Assembly (NCBI RefSeq): GCF_006539565.1
Contig: NZ_BJNG01000009.1
Span: 1-51,732 of the forward strand
Direction: 5' to 3'
Length of the DNA stretch: 51,732 nucleotides
Source of the DNA: Pseudonocardia hydrocarbonoxydans
Lineage (GTDB): Bacteria; Actinomycetota; Actinomycetes; Mycobacteriales; Pseudonocardiaceae
The first letter of the stretch is position 1, and the number at the start of each line of letters is the position of its first letter. The translations under genes and the position numbers were made by a program. The notes under the pieces were generated by a model that worked only from the letters and a program-made list of their open reading frames with translations, ran no database searches and was not told the origin of the DNA. Below, piece after piece: positions 19,390-27,049 of the stretch.

Positions 19390-21330
19390 GTGGATACCTC
19401 GAGACAGCGGGTACTGGCCCGCGGCGGGACCCGGCGTGGGCGTCCGGGTGCGGCCGTGGAGCGTCCGCCGGTGGAGACCGTCGCGGCGGCCTACGCCGAG
19501 CTGGCACGGACCCGCATCGCGCTCGCGGCGTCGGAGCTGGAGGCGCAGCTGGCCGGCCGGTTCGGCCTCCCGTCCGACGACGAGCTGCTCCTCGACGCGG
19601 GTGACGAGGCGATGCTCGACCCGTACTCGCCGCTCACGCTGCTGGCGCCCGAGACCGTGGTGCACGCCCCCGCGCTGATGGCCGGGGCGGTGCTCACCCA
19701 CCGCCTCACCGCCGACGAGCGCGCGGGCGGCTACCTGGTCCTCGACGTCGACCTCGCCGGGTTCCTGCGCGTGCCCGGCCCGCACACCGGCGCCGGGCCG
19801 CTGGCCGTCGACGACGTCGACGGGGAGCCCGCCTGGATCGGCCCCGAGGACTGGCTCGCCGCGCACCCCGCCGACGCCCTGCTCGCCGTGCGCGTCGCCG
19901 ACGACGGTGCGGTCGAGGTCTCGGTGCCCGACGCCGACCCGGCCGTCCCGCCGGGGCTGGTGGAGCGGCTGCGGGCGGTCTACGACGCGGAGCTGGACTC
20001 GCCCGACGAGCCGGGACTGCCGGTGTCGGCGGAGAACCTGCTGCTCGGGGTGCGGGTGGCCGACCGCGGCGCGCTGGTCTCGCCGGTGCCGCCGCTCGTC
20101 GAGCTGGCCGCGGCCGCCGGGCTCGAGCGGCGCGGGCCGGAGTTCGCCCACACCGGGTCGGTGTGGGCCGCGGGGGAGGAGGCCGACCGGCACTGGCGCC
20201 TGATCGACCGCCTCGGCACCGACGGCGACGCGACCACCGCGTTGGAGGCCCTGGACCTGCTGGCCGATCCCGCGGGCGATCCCGGCACCCTGCGCCGCGC
20301 CCTGGAGCTGCTCCAGGAGCCCGACGTCCTGGTCGCGGTCACCGACGAACTGCTCGCCGGCGACGACCCCGCCCGGCTCGCCCCGTTCGTCGCGCTGGCC
20401 GACCGCATGGTGGCCGCGGCGGGCACCACGCCCCGGGCCGCGGTCGCGCGCTGGATGGCCGCCGTCGCCGCCGAGCGCGACGGGCGGGCCCTCGACGCCG
20501 AGTCGCACCTGCGCGCCGCGTGCAGCGAGGCCGAGGGCTGGCCGTTCGTCGAGGACCGGCTGGCCTGGTACGAGGCCGACCGCGGGGACGCGGCGGCGGC
20601 CGCCGGGCGCTGGCGCTCGATCGGTACCCCCGACGACGATCCCGACCTCGCCGCCGCCGCACGTGCCGCCGCCGGGCTCGGCCCGGAGCCCGGTCGCAAC
20701 GAGCCCTGCTGGTGCGGGTCCGGGCGCAAGTTCAAGCAGTGCCACAGCGGCCGTCCGATGGCCCCGCCGCTGCCGGAGCGGGTGGGCGGGCTGTGGCGCA
20801 AGGCGGTCGCGTACCTGGAGCGGCGCGGCGGTGCGGCCGAGGAGGACCTGGCCGACTACGCGGCGTGGCGCGCGGGGGAGTCGGGCGACCCGGACGCGGC
20901 CTTCGACGACCCGTTCACCGTCGACGCCACCCTGCACGAGGGCGGCTGGTTCGCGCAGTTCCTCGTCGAGCGCGGCCCCCTGCTCCCCGCCGACGAGGCG
21001 GAGCTGGGGGCGTCCTGGCCCGACGCCGACCGCGCGCTGTACGAGGTGCTCGCCGTGCGCCCCGGCCACGGGCTCGACGTGCGCGACCGCCGCGGCGGCG
21101 AACCGCTGACGGTCGTCGAGCGCACGGCGAGCGGGGCGGTGCAGGTGGGTGCCGTGCTCTGCGCCCGGGCCGTCCCGGACGGTGGGGGCGGGCTCCGGTT
21201 CGTCGGGGCGGTCCTCCCGGTCCCGGCCGACGCGGAGGCCGATCTGGCCGAGCTGCTCGAGGTCGGTGACCCGTCCCTGCTCCTGGGCTGGGCGGCCACC
21301 CACGTCCCGGTGGCCCCCGCCCGGACCTGA
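19390..21330 (+). CDS. Large SEC-C metal-binding motif protein
   Basis: 646-residue soluble protein of unknown function. A SEC-C zinc motif, PGRNEPCWCGSGRKFKQCH, lies near residues 434-452, the same motif that ends SecA. The N-terminal ~430 residues are acidic and alanine/leucine rich and read as helical repeat sequence. The C-terminal ~190 residues (LADYAAWRAG, LHEGGWFAQFLVERG, VLAVRPGHGLDVRDRRGGE) resemble the tail of other actinobacterial SEC-C proteins. GTG at 19390 is used; the first ~25 residues are basic and poorly conserved-looking, so a later start is possible. It may be a metal-dependent protein-interaction factor (inference). Confidence 0.8.
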   Translation: MDTSRQRVLARGGTRRGRPGAAVERPPVETVAAAYAELARTRIALAASELEAQLAGRFGLPSDDELLLDAGDEAMLDPYSPLTLLAPETVVHAPALMAGAVLTHRLTADERAGGYLVLDVDLAGFLRVPGPHTGAGPLAVDDVDGEPAWIGPEDWLAAHPADALLAVRVADDGAVEVSVPDADPAVPPGLVERLRAVYDAELDSPDEPGLPVSAENLLLGVRVADRGALVSPVPPLVELAAAAGLERRGPEFAHTGSVWAAGEEADRHWRLIDRLGTDGDATTALEALDLLADPAGDPGTLRRALELLQEPDVLVAVTDELLAGDDPARLAPFVALADRMVAAAGTTPRAAVARWMAAVAAERDGRALDAESHLRAACSEAEGWPFVEDRLAWYEADRGDAAAAAGRWRSIGTPDDDPDLAAAARAAAGLGPEPGRNEPCWCGSGRKFKQCHSGRPMAPPLPERVGGLWRKAVAYLERRGGAAEEDLADYAAWRAGESGDPDAAFDDPFTVDATLHEGGWFAQFLVERGPLLPADEAELGASWPDADRALYEVLAVRPGHGLDVRDRRGGEPLTVVERTASGAVQVGAVLCARAVPDGGGGLRFVGAVLPVPADAEADLAELLEVGDPSLLLGWAATHVPVAPART

Positions 21331-21399
21331 CGACGCTCCCGCCCCGCCCGCCCGGGGCCGGTGCGGCGGGCCCGGTGGAGGGCACGCCCCGCGCGTACT

Positions 21400-21800
21400 G
21401 CTCGCGGCTGCGCGCACCTCGCTGATGCGCGCACCGTGGGCGGCCGCGGGCAGCTCGGGCGGCCGGGCGCACGTGGGGCAGCTGGGCGGCGGCCGCGGGC
21501 ACCGTGGTCGGCGGGGCGCACGTTGAGCGGCTGGGCGTCCGGGGTGTCTGCGCGCACCTTGGGCGGCCGCGCGCACGTTGGGCGGCCGCGCGCACCGTCG
21601 AGGGTGCGCGGGCGGGGCGAAGGTGCGCGCGGGGCTCGGTCGGCCCCCGGCCACCTGGCCACCCGGCCCCCGGCTCTCTGCACACCGTCGGCGTTGTGCG
21701 GAGCGCGGTGCCGATCCGCCCGCACCCACGCGTATCCCCCGCCGCCCCGCGCACCGTCGAGCGTGCGCGTGGGGAGCGAGTGTGCGCGGGGGACCGGGCG
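21400..21800. repeat. GC-rich degenerate repeat array downstream of the AbiEi-like gene
   Basis: The 520 bases from 21331 to 21850 hold no credible gene. They contain degenerate units built on GCGCGCAC. The clearest are two contiguous 19-bp units, 21550-21568 and 21569-21587 (GCGCGCAC-C/G-TTGGGCGGCC), and a partial third from 21588. Two hairpins of the form CGCGCAC-N8-GTGCGCG lie at 21589-21610 and 21748-21769. Related units in the opposite orientation lie on the other side of the neighbouring gene (22862-23030). Confidence 0.7.
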
Positions 21801-21850
21801 TCGCCCGATCCACGGGCGGGGGCGCGGGGCGTGTCCGAGCCGCGTACGCC

Positions 21851-22771
21851 TCAGCACCCCGTCCGCGCGAAGCACTGCCGGAGCCGGGTGGCGACCGGGT
21901 CGAAGCAGTCGATGTCGGGCCAGATCCAGCGGGTCATCCGCCAGTCGCAGGCACGTATGGCGTCCTCGCGCACTTTCTCGGCGAAGACCGCGTCGCCCGG
22001 GTCGCGGCCGGGCTCGAGCAGCCGGCCGTACTTGATCCGCCCGTCGAACTCGCCCACGGTGCGCAGGTTCGGCCAGGCGAAGTCGACACACCCGACGAAC
22101 CCGCCCGCGTCGGAGAAGATCTCGTACTGGAGCACGGGCCGGGGCAGGCCCGCGCGGTGCATCGCCACCCGGCTGCGCGACTCACCGGGGCTGCGGGCTC
22201 CGCCGTCGGCGAACCGGATCGCCCGCAGCGCCTGCGGGGCCCCTCTCCAGAGCCCGGACCGGGCCTGCGCGGCGAGGAGGGCCGCCGGGTCGAGCGGCAG
22301 TGTGGCCAGGGCGGCGTCCGCGACCACCACCGCCTGCTCGAACGACACCGTCCGCGCCACGTCGGTGACGGTGCGCGCCGGCGAGGTGACCCGCAGCCCG
22401 TCGACGACGGTGGTCTGGTCCTCGTCCAGCGGCGACACGTGCCGGTGCACCCCGCGGGTGAGCCGGCCGCCGCCGCTCCCGTCGCGCGTCACGTGCACGC
22501 GGCCCAGGTCCTGGCCCCACACCGGCAGTCCGAGGACGACGGCGGCGGAGGCGTGGCTCAGGACCCAGCCCGGTGCGAGGTGGGGGAGGGTGGCCCGGAT
22601 CAGGAGGAGGTGCTGCGCCTCCGGGGTGTCGGGTTGCGGATCGAGGGGCCGGACGTAGCTGCCGCGGCGGACGGGGTTGAGCACGCCCGACTGCCGCAGC
22701 CGCTGCACCTCGGCGCTGGTCCAGCCGGCGCCGAGGAGCTCACGACGCAGGGTGAGCGGGGGGATGGCCAT
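21851..22771 (-). CDS. AbiEi-like antitoxin/DUF559 nuclease-type protein
   Basis: 306-residue two-part protein. The N-terminal ~45 residues (LTLRRELLGAGWTSAEVQRL, GVLNPVRRGSYV) resemble the winged-helix start of AbiEi-type antitoxins. The C-terminal part has a DUF559/Vsr-like PD-(D/E)xK pattern: Glu197 in SPGESRSR, Asp230 in GCVDFAWP, then Glu241 and Lys247 in EFDGRIKYG. Such proteins are common and often solitary in actinobacteria; no AbiEii-like toxin is adjacent. The ATG at 22771 is preferred to an in-frame start 40 codons upstream, which would run through proline-rich junk. It sits alone between two GC-rich repeat arrays, suggesting a mobile or defence-related locus (inference). Confidence 0.8.
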   Translation of the reverse strand: MAIPPLTLRRELLGAGWTSAEVQRLRQSGVLNPVRRGSYVRPLDPQPDTPEAQHLLLIRATLPHLAPGWVLSHASAAVVLGLPVWGQDLGRVHVTRDGSGGGRLTRGVHRHVSPLDEDQTTVVDGLRVTSPARTVTDVARTVSFEQAVVVADAALATLPLDPAALLAAQARSGLWRGAPQALRAIRFADGGARSPGESRSRVAMHRAGLPRPVLQYEIFSDAGGFVGCVDFAWPNLRTVGEFDGRIKYGRLLEPGRDPGDAVFAEKVREDAIRACDWRMTRWIWPDIDCFDPVATRLRQCFARTGC

Positions 22772-22861
22772 GGCCACGACTCTGCGGCGATCACGGCAGC
22801 TCGGGAAGCCCCGCCCCCGCTGCTGTGGACGGGCCGCCTCCGATGTGGACAACCCACCGGC

Positions 22862-23030
22862 CGGGCGCGCACCTTCCGGCTCCGCGCGCACGCTCGAGCG
22901 TGCGCGCGGCGGTGGAACGTGCGCGTGGGGGTGGAACGTGCGCGTGGGGCGACGTGCGTGGGCGGACGGGCCGGGGCGACGTGCGTGGGCGGACGTGCCG
23001 GGGGCGATGTGCGCGCGGACGGGTGGGGCG
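22862..23030. repeat. Palindrome and tandem repeats upstream of the AbiEi-like gene
   Basis: Contains a perfect 28-bp palindrome at 22882-22909 (half-site CCGCGCGCACGCTC), two contiguous identical 19-bp units at 22911-22929 and 22930-22948 (GGTGGAACGTGCGCGTGGG), then a 27-bp unit repeated at 22946-22972 and 22973-22999 with one mismatch and a degenerate third unit from about 23000. The 19-bp unit in reverse complement resembles the 19-bp units at 21550-21587, so the gene lies between inverted arrays of one repeat family. Confidence 0.75.
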
Positions 23031-23050
23031 GGACGGGTGGTGGGTGCGGC

Positions 23051-25051
23051 TCAGGCCCCGCGCAGGCGCCGGAGGGCGGCGTGGACCGTGTCGCGGTCGT
23101 CGGTGGCCCAGAACGGGGGGAGGCTCGCGCGGAGGAAGCCGCCGTAGCGGGCGGTGGCCAGGCGGGAGTCGAGGATGGCGACGACGCCGCGGTCGTCCAT
23201 GCCGCGCAGCAGCCGCCCGGCGCCCTGGGCGAGCAGCAGGGCGGCGTGGGTGGCGGAGACGGACAGGAAGCCGTTGCCGCCGCGGGCGTCGGTGGCGCGC
23301 TGTCGCGCGGCGACGAGCGGGTCGTCGGGCCGGGGGAACGGGATCCGGTCGATGATCACGCAGGAGAGCGAGGGGCCGGGGACGTCGACGCCCTGCCACA
23401 GCGACAGCGTGCCGAACAGCGACGTGGCGTCGTCCTCGGCGAACTTCTTCACCAGCAGCATCGTGGAGTCCTCGCCCTGGCACAGCAGGGGGGTGTCCAG
23501 CCGCCCGCGCAGCGCCTCGGTGGCCTGCTTCGCCGCCCGCGTCGAGGAGAAGAGCCCGAGCGTGCGCCCGCCCGCGGCCGCCACCAGCCCGGCGATCTCG
23601 TCGAGGGTGGCCGGGGCGAGCCCGTCGCGCCCGGGCGGGGGCAGGCGCCGGGCGACGTAGAGGATGCCGCTGCGCGCGTGCGCGAACGGCGACCCGACGT
23701 CCATGCCCGACCACTTCGGGGTGCCCGGCTCGTCGGACGGGGCGTCGGACGGCGGGAGTCCCCACTGCCGGGCCAGCGCGTCGAAGTTGCCGCCGAGCGC
23801 GAGGGTGGCGCTGGTCAGGACCACCGTCGAGCGGCCGAACAGGCGCTCGCGCAGCAGCCCGCCGACCCACAGCGGCGCGGCGCGCAGCACCTTGTGCCGG
23901 GCGCCGTCGGGCCCCTGCTCACCCAGCCAGACGACGTCACGGCGCTGGGACGGGTCGGGCTCGGCGAACGCCTCGATCAGGCGGACGGCGACCTCGGACA
24001 CCTCGTCGAGCGCGGCGAGCGCCAGCTTGCGCGCCACCGCGCCGTCGGGATCCTCCTTGCGCTCGGGCCCCAGCGCCTGGCGGCACTCCCCGGCGCTGTC
24101 GCGGATCGTCGCGAGCACCCCGGACGCGGCGGGGGACAGGGCGTCCCAGCGGCCGGGCGGCAGGTCGTCGAGCACCATCGCCAGGCCCTCGCCGGACTCG
24201 GCGAGCCGGTCGGCGACGGCCTGGTCGACCAGCTTGCCCAGCCGCCGGGCGGCCGCGCCGACCATGCCGGAGGTCAGCTCCGCGGTGGCGACGCCGGTGA
24301 CGCGGTCGACCAGCTCGTGGGCCTCGTCGACGACCACGACGTCGTGCTCGGGCAGCACCGGCCGCCCCTCCAGCGCGTCGATGGCGAGCAGCGCGTGGTT
24401 GGTGACGACGATGTCGGCCTTCCCGGCCTCGGCCTTGGCCAGCTCGGCGAAGCAGTCGTCGCCCACCGGGCACTTCGACGCGCCGACGCACTCCCGCGCC
24501 GTGACCGACACCTGCCGCCACACCGCCTCGGTGACGCCGGGCACGAGCTCGTCGCGGTCGCCCTTCTTCGTGGTGTCGGCCCACTCGTGCAGGCGCTTGA
24601 CCGCGCGCCCCATCGCGGAGACCGCGAACGGGTCGAACAGCTCGGGCTCGACGGCTGCGTCGTCCTCGGGGCCGTGCAGCTTGTTCAGGCACAGGTAGTT
24701 GCGCCGGCCCTTGAGGATCGCGAACGTCGGCGCCCGGCCGATCAGGGGCTTCAGCGCCGCGGCCAGACGGGGCAGGTCGCGGTCGACGAGCTGGCGCTGC
24801 AGCGCGATCGTCGCCGTGGAGATGACGACGCTGCGGTCCTTCGCGACGGCGTGGTGGATCGCGGGGACGAGGTAGGCCAGCGACTTCCCGGTGCCCGTGC
24901 CGGCCTGCACGGCGAGGTGCTCGCCGCTGCTCAGGGCCTTCCGGACGGCCTGCACCATCGCGTCCTGGCCCTCGCGCCGCGTGCCGCCGACGGCCTCGAC
25001 CGCGGCCTCCAGCAGCTCGGCGACACCTGGGAGGGACGTCTTGGCCGGCAC
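23051..25051 (-). CDS. dinG: DinG-type ATP-dependent DNA helicase
   Basis: 666-residue superfamily 2 XPD-like helicase. Walker A GTGTGKS is at residues 51-57. Iron-sulfur cluster cysteines are visible in NYLCLNK and ECVGASKCPVGDDCF. The Walker B/DEAH box is VVVDEAHELVD, and the C-terminal motifs include FGTLSLWQGVDVPG and LLLAQGAGRLLRGMDDRGV. DinG-type helicases unwind DNA structures during repair. GTG at 25051 gives the family N-terminus. M. tuberculosis dinG (Rv1329c) is likewise next to pncB1; here a thioesterase and pncA lie between them. I see no LexA box upstream of it. Confidence 0.93.
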   Translation of the reverse strand: MPAKTSLPGVAELLEAAVEAVGGTRREGQDAMVQAVRKALSSGEHLAVQAGTGTGKSLAYLVPAIHHAVAKDRSVVISTATIALQRQLVDRDLPRLAAALKPLIGRAPTFAILKGRRNYLCLNKLHGPEDDAAVEPELFDPFAVSAMGRAVKRLHEWADTTKKGDRDELVPGVTEAVWRQVSVTARECVGASKCPVGDDCFAELAKAEAGKADIVVTNHALLAIDALEGRPVLPEHDVVVVDEAHELVDRVTGVATAELTSGMVGAAARRLGKLVDQAVADRLAESGEGLAMVLDDLPPGRWDALSPAASGVLATIRDSAGECRQALGPERKEDPDGAVARKLALAALDEVSEVAVRLIEAFAEPDPSQRRDVVWLGEQGPDGARHKVLRAAPLWVGGLLRERLFGRSTVVLTSATLALGGNFDALARQWGLPPSDAPSDEPGTPKWSGMDVGSPFAHARSGILYVARRLPPPGRDGLAPATLDEIAGLVAAAGGRTLGLFSSTRAAKQATEALRGRLDTPLLCQGEDSTMLLVKKFAEDDATSLFGTLSLWQGVDVPGPSLSCVIIDRIPFPRPDDPLVAARQRATDARGGNGFLSVSATHAALLLAQGAGRLLRGMDDRGVVAILDSRLATARYGGFLRASLPPFWATDDRDTVHAALRRLRGA

Positions 25052-25122
25052 CCGAGGGAGGCTACCCGGGCACCCCGTCCGACCGTGGGGCGTCCGTTCG
25101 GCGCACACCCCCCGTGACCCCC

Positions 25123-25398
25123 TTGTGACCATGGGCACATCGAGGGTACAAATCACCCACGGAACGGCGGCAGGCCAAGGCCGGATCGGTGGAGAAGATC
25201 CGTCCTCCCGGTCGCAGTTCCCGGCACGGACACCGGGTACCCACGCGGAGCACGCCGCGGAGGCACCAGGTCGTGGGTCTGCAGCGGTCGGCGACAATCG
25301 CCCATCGATGCCGAGACCACCCACACGGCCGACTGCGCACGCTTGGTAACCCGCTGATCCGTGTCTTCGGACGCCGCCCGCCTCCACGCGGGCGGCGT
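25123..25398 (+). ncRNA. Candidate structured small RNA or leader
   Basis: The 393 bases between dinG and the thioesterase gene hold no gene. A promoter-like TTGTGA (25123-25128), 18-base spacer, TACAAA (25147-25152) is followed by about 240 bases with several short stem-loops, for example CGGATC/GATCCG around 25183-25203 and GGCGA/TCGCC near 25287-25299. It ends with a strong 11-bp hairpin, arms 25371-25381 (ACGCCGCCCGC) and 25388-25398 with a 6-base loop, about 46 bases before the thioesterase start. It may be a small RNA with its own terminator or an attenuated leader. I do not recognise a known RNA family. Confidence 0.35.
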
Positions 25399-25444
25399 TC
25401 GGCTGTCCGGGGTCCGGTCCGTCACCGGAACGGGTGGCGGCACA

Positions 25445-26332
25445 ATGCGGGAAGTGACCGCCACGCAGCTGCTGCTCGAACCCGCCTCGTTCCCCGTGCT
25501 CGTCGAGCACCCCGCCCGCTACAGCGACCTCGACCCCAGCCGCCGCATCGGCCGCGACGCGCTCGTCCGCTGGTTCGAGGACGCCCGCGTCGCCGTGGAG
25601 CGCGACGCCTTCGGCGGCGACCTCGACACCCGCCTGCGCGGCGAGATGCGCCTGCTGCTCGCCGCGGTCCGTGTCGACGTCCTCGCGCCGCTGCGGGTGA
25701 CCGGTCGCTACCGCATCGGCCTCGGGGTCACCGCCGTCGGGACGACCTCGTTCACCTACGTCTACGCCGTGTTCGCCGGTGACGAGTGCGTGGCCACCGG
25801 CGAGTCGGTCAGCGTGCACGCCACCGCCGACGGCCCCGCGCCGCTGCCCGACGCGGTGCGCACCGCGCTGGACGGGCTGCGGGTGGCGGGCGAACCGTCG
25901 CCGCGCAGCGACCGCGATCTGGTCGTCCGTGAGGCCTATCCGTTCCGCCTCGACGTCCGCACCCGCTTCGGTGACCTCGACACCAACCGCCACGTCAACA
26001 ACGTCGCGCTGGCCGGCTGGTACCTCGACGCGCTCGCCGAGCTGCACCTCGACGTCCTCGGCTACCCGACCGGCGGCCCGCTCGACGGGCTGCAGCCCAG
26101 CTCGCTCACCGTCCAGTACCTCGCCGAGGTGCACTACCCGGGCATCCACCAGCTGCGCGTCGGCGTCCTGGAGCTCGACGAGGAGACGGTGACCTACGCC
26201 TGCGGCCTGTTCGACGGCCCCCGCTGCATCGGGCTCGCCCGGGCCACCGGGGCCCACCACGCGCGGGGCGGCGACGGCGGGCCCGTCGAGCTGGCCGCCG
26301 CGCTGGAGCCGTTCCGGATGCGGGCGATCTAG
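25445..26332 (+). CDS. Double-hotdog acyl-CoA thioesterase
   Basis: 295-residue protein with two 4HBT-type hotdog domains. The first has HPARYSDLDPSRRIGRDALVRWFEDARV (about 19-46). The second has VRTRFGDLDTNRHVNNVALAGWYLDAL (about 175-200), with the Asp/Asn residues typical of the catalytic site. It probably hydrolyses acyl-CoA esters; the substrate is unknown. The ATG at 25445 is chosen; a GTG three codons later is equally plausible. The gene stands alone between a possible small RNA and a 161-bp inverted repeat that begins at the base after its stop codon. Confidence 0.85.
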   Translation: MREVTATQLLLEPASFPVLVEHPARYSDLDPSRRIGRDALVRWFEDARVAVERDAFGGDLDTRLRGEMRLLLAAVRVDVLAPLRVTGRYRIGLGVTAVGTTSFTYVYAVFAGDECVATGESVSVHATADGPAPLPDAVRTALDGLRVAGEPSPRSDRDLVVREAYPFRLDVRTRFGDLDTNRHVNNVALAGWYLDALAELHLDVLGYPTGGPLDGLQPSSLTVQYLAEVHYPGIHQLRVGVLELDEETVTYACGLFDGPRCIGLARATGAHHARGGDGGPVELAAALEPFRMRAI

Positions 26333-26493
26333 GAGCGCCCTGAACAACTCGGGCCTACTGCGCGACGCCCAGGCGGCGCCCTCGCTGCGTTGGGCAGGTG
26401 CGGCGATACAACAGCGGTATCGCCGCACCTGCCCGCCTTGCGATGCCACCACCTGGCCGCCGCTCGCTACGGCCGGAGTCGTTCAGGACCCTC
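26333..26493. repeat. 161-bp imperfect inverted-repeat element filling a convergent gap
   Basis: The whole gap between the thioesterase stop (26332) and the pncA stop (26494) is one long imperfect palindrome. The inner 18-bp arms are perfect (26392-26409, GGGCAGGTGCGGCGATAC, and 26417-26434) around a 7-base loop. The outer arms also match, for example CCTGAACAACTC near 26339 against the complement of GAGTCGTTCAGG near 26476. It could act as a bidirectional terminator, but its length and mosaic pairing look more like a MITE or REP-type element. Confidence 0.8.
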
Positions 26494-27036
26494 CTAGACC
26501 ACCGTGACGCCGGCCGCCCGCAGCTCGTCGAGCGCGCGGGCGGTCGAGTCCGGCGCCACCCCGGCACACAGGTCGAGCAGCACGACCGTGGAAAAACCGG
26601 CCGCGGCGGCGTCGAGCGCGGTGGCCCGCACGCAGTGGTCGGTGGCCAGGCCGACGACGTCGACGGCGTCGGCCCGGCGCTCGACGAGCCAGTCGCGCAG
26701 CGTGACCCCGGCGGGGTCGGTGCCCTCGAAGCCGGAGTAGGCCGCGGTGTACTCGCCCTTGGCGAACACCGCCTGCACCGGACCCACGTCCAGGGCGGGG
26801 TGGAACGACGCGCCCGGGGTGCCCGCGCGGCAGTGCGGCGGCCAGCTGTCCACGAAGTCGGGGGTGTCGGAGAAGTGGTCGCCCGGGTCGACGTGCAGGT
26901 CGCGGGTGGCGACGACGAGCTCGTAGTCGCCCATCCGGGCCGAGACCGCGGCGGCCACCGCCGCGCCCCCGGCGACGGCGAGCGAGCCGCCCTCGCAGAA
27001 GTCGTTCTGCACGTCGACGATCACCAGAGCCTTCAC
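26494..27036 (-). CDS. pncA: Nicotinamidase/pyrazinamidase
   Basis: 180-residue enzyme converting nicotinamide to nicotinate for NAD salvage. The catalytic triad is Asp8 (IVDVQNDFCEGGS), Lys93 (FAKGEYTAAY) and Cys135 (ATDHCVRATA). The metal site is Asp46, His48, His54 (RDLHVDPGDHF) and His68 (WPPHC). The GTG at 27036 follows the pncB stop by 13 bases, so pncB-pncA form an operon in which PncA makes the substrate for PncB. The family also activates pyrazinamide. Confidence 0.95.
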   Translation of the reverse strand: MKALVIVDVQNDFCEGGSLAVAGGAAVAAAVSARMGDYELVVATRDLHVDPGDHFSDTPDFVDSWPPHCRAGTPGASFHPALDVGPVQAVFAKGEYTAAYSGFEGTDPAGVTLRDWLVERRADAVDVVGLATDHCVRATALDAAAAGFSTVVLLDLCAGVAPDSTARALDELRAAGVTVV

Positions 27037-27049
27037 GCGAACACCGTCC

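Noticed and set aside
21851..22771. Complete AbiEi/AbiEii type IV toxin-antitoxin pair
   Set aside because: Only the AbiEi-like gene is present; the neighbours are repeats and dinG, with no nucleotidyltransferase toxin.
22911..22999. CRISPR array
   Set aside because: The repeats are contiguous tandem units without unique spacers, and no cas genes are present.
25052..25444. Known housekeeping RNA (RNase P, SRP, tmRNA, Ms1/6S) in the dinG-thioesterase gap
   Set aside because: None of the characteristic conserved cores of RNase P, SRP or tmRNA are visible, and the gene context does not match that of Ms1; kept only as an unclassified candidate.
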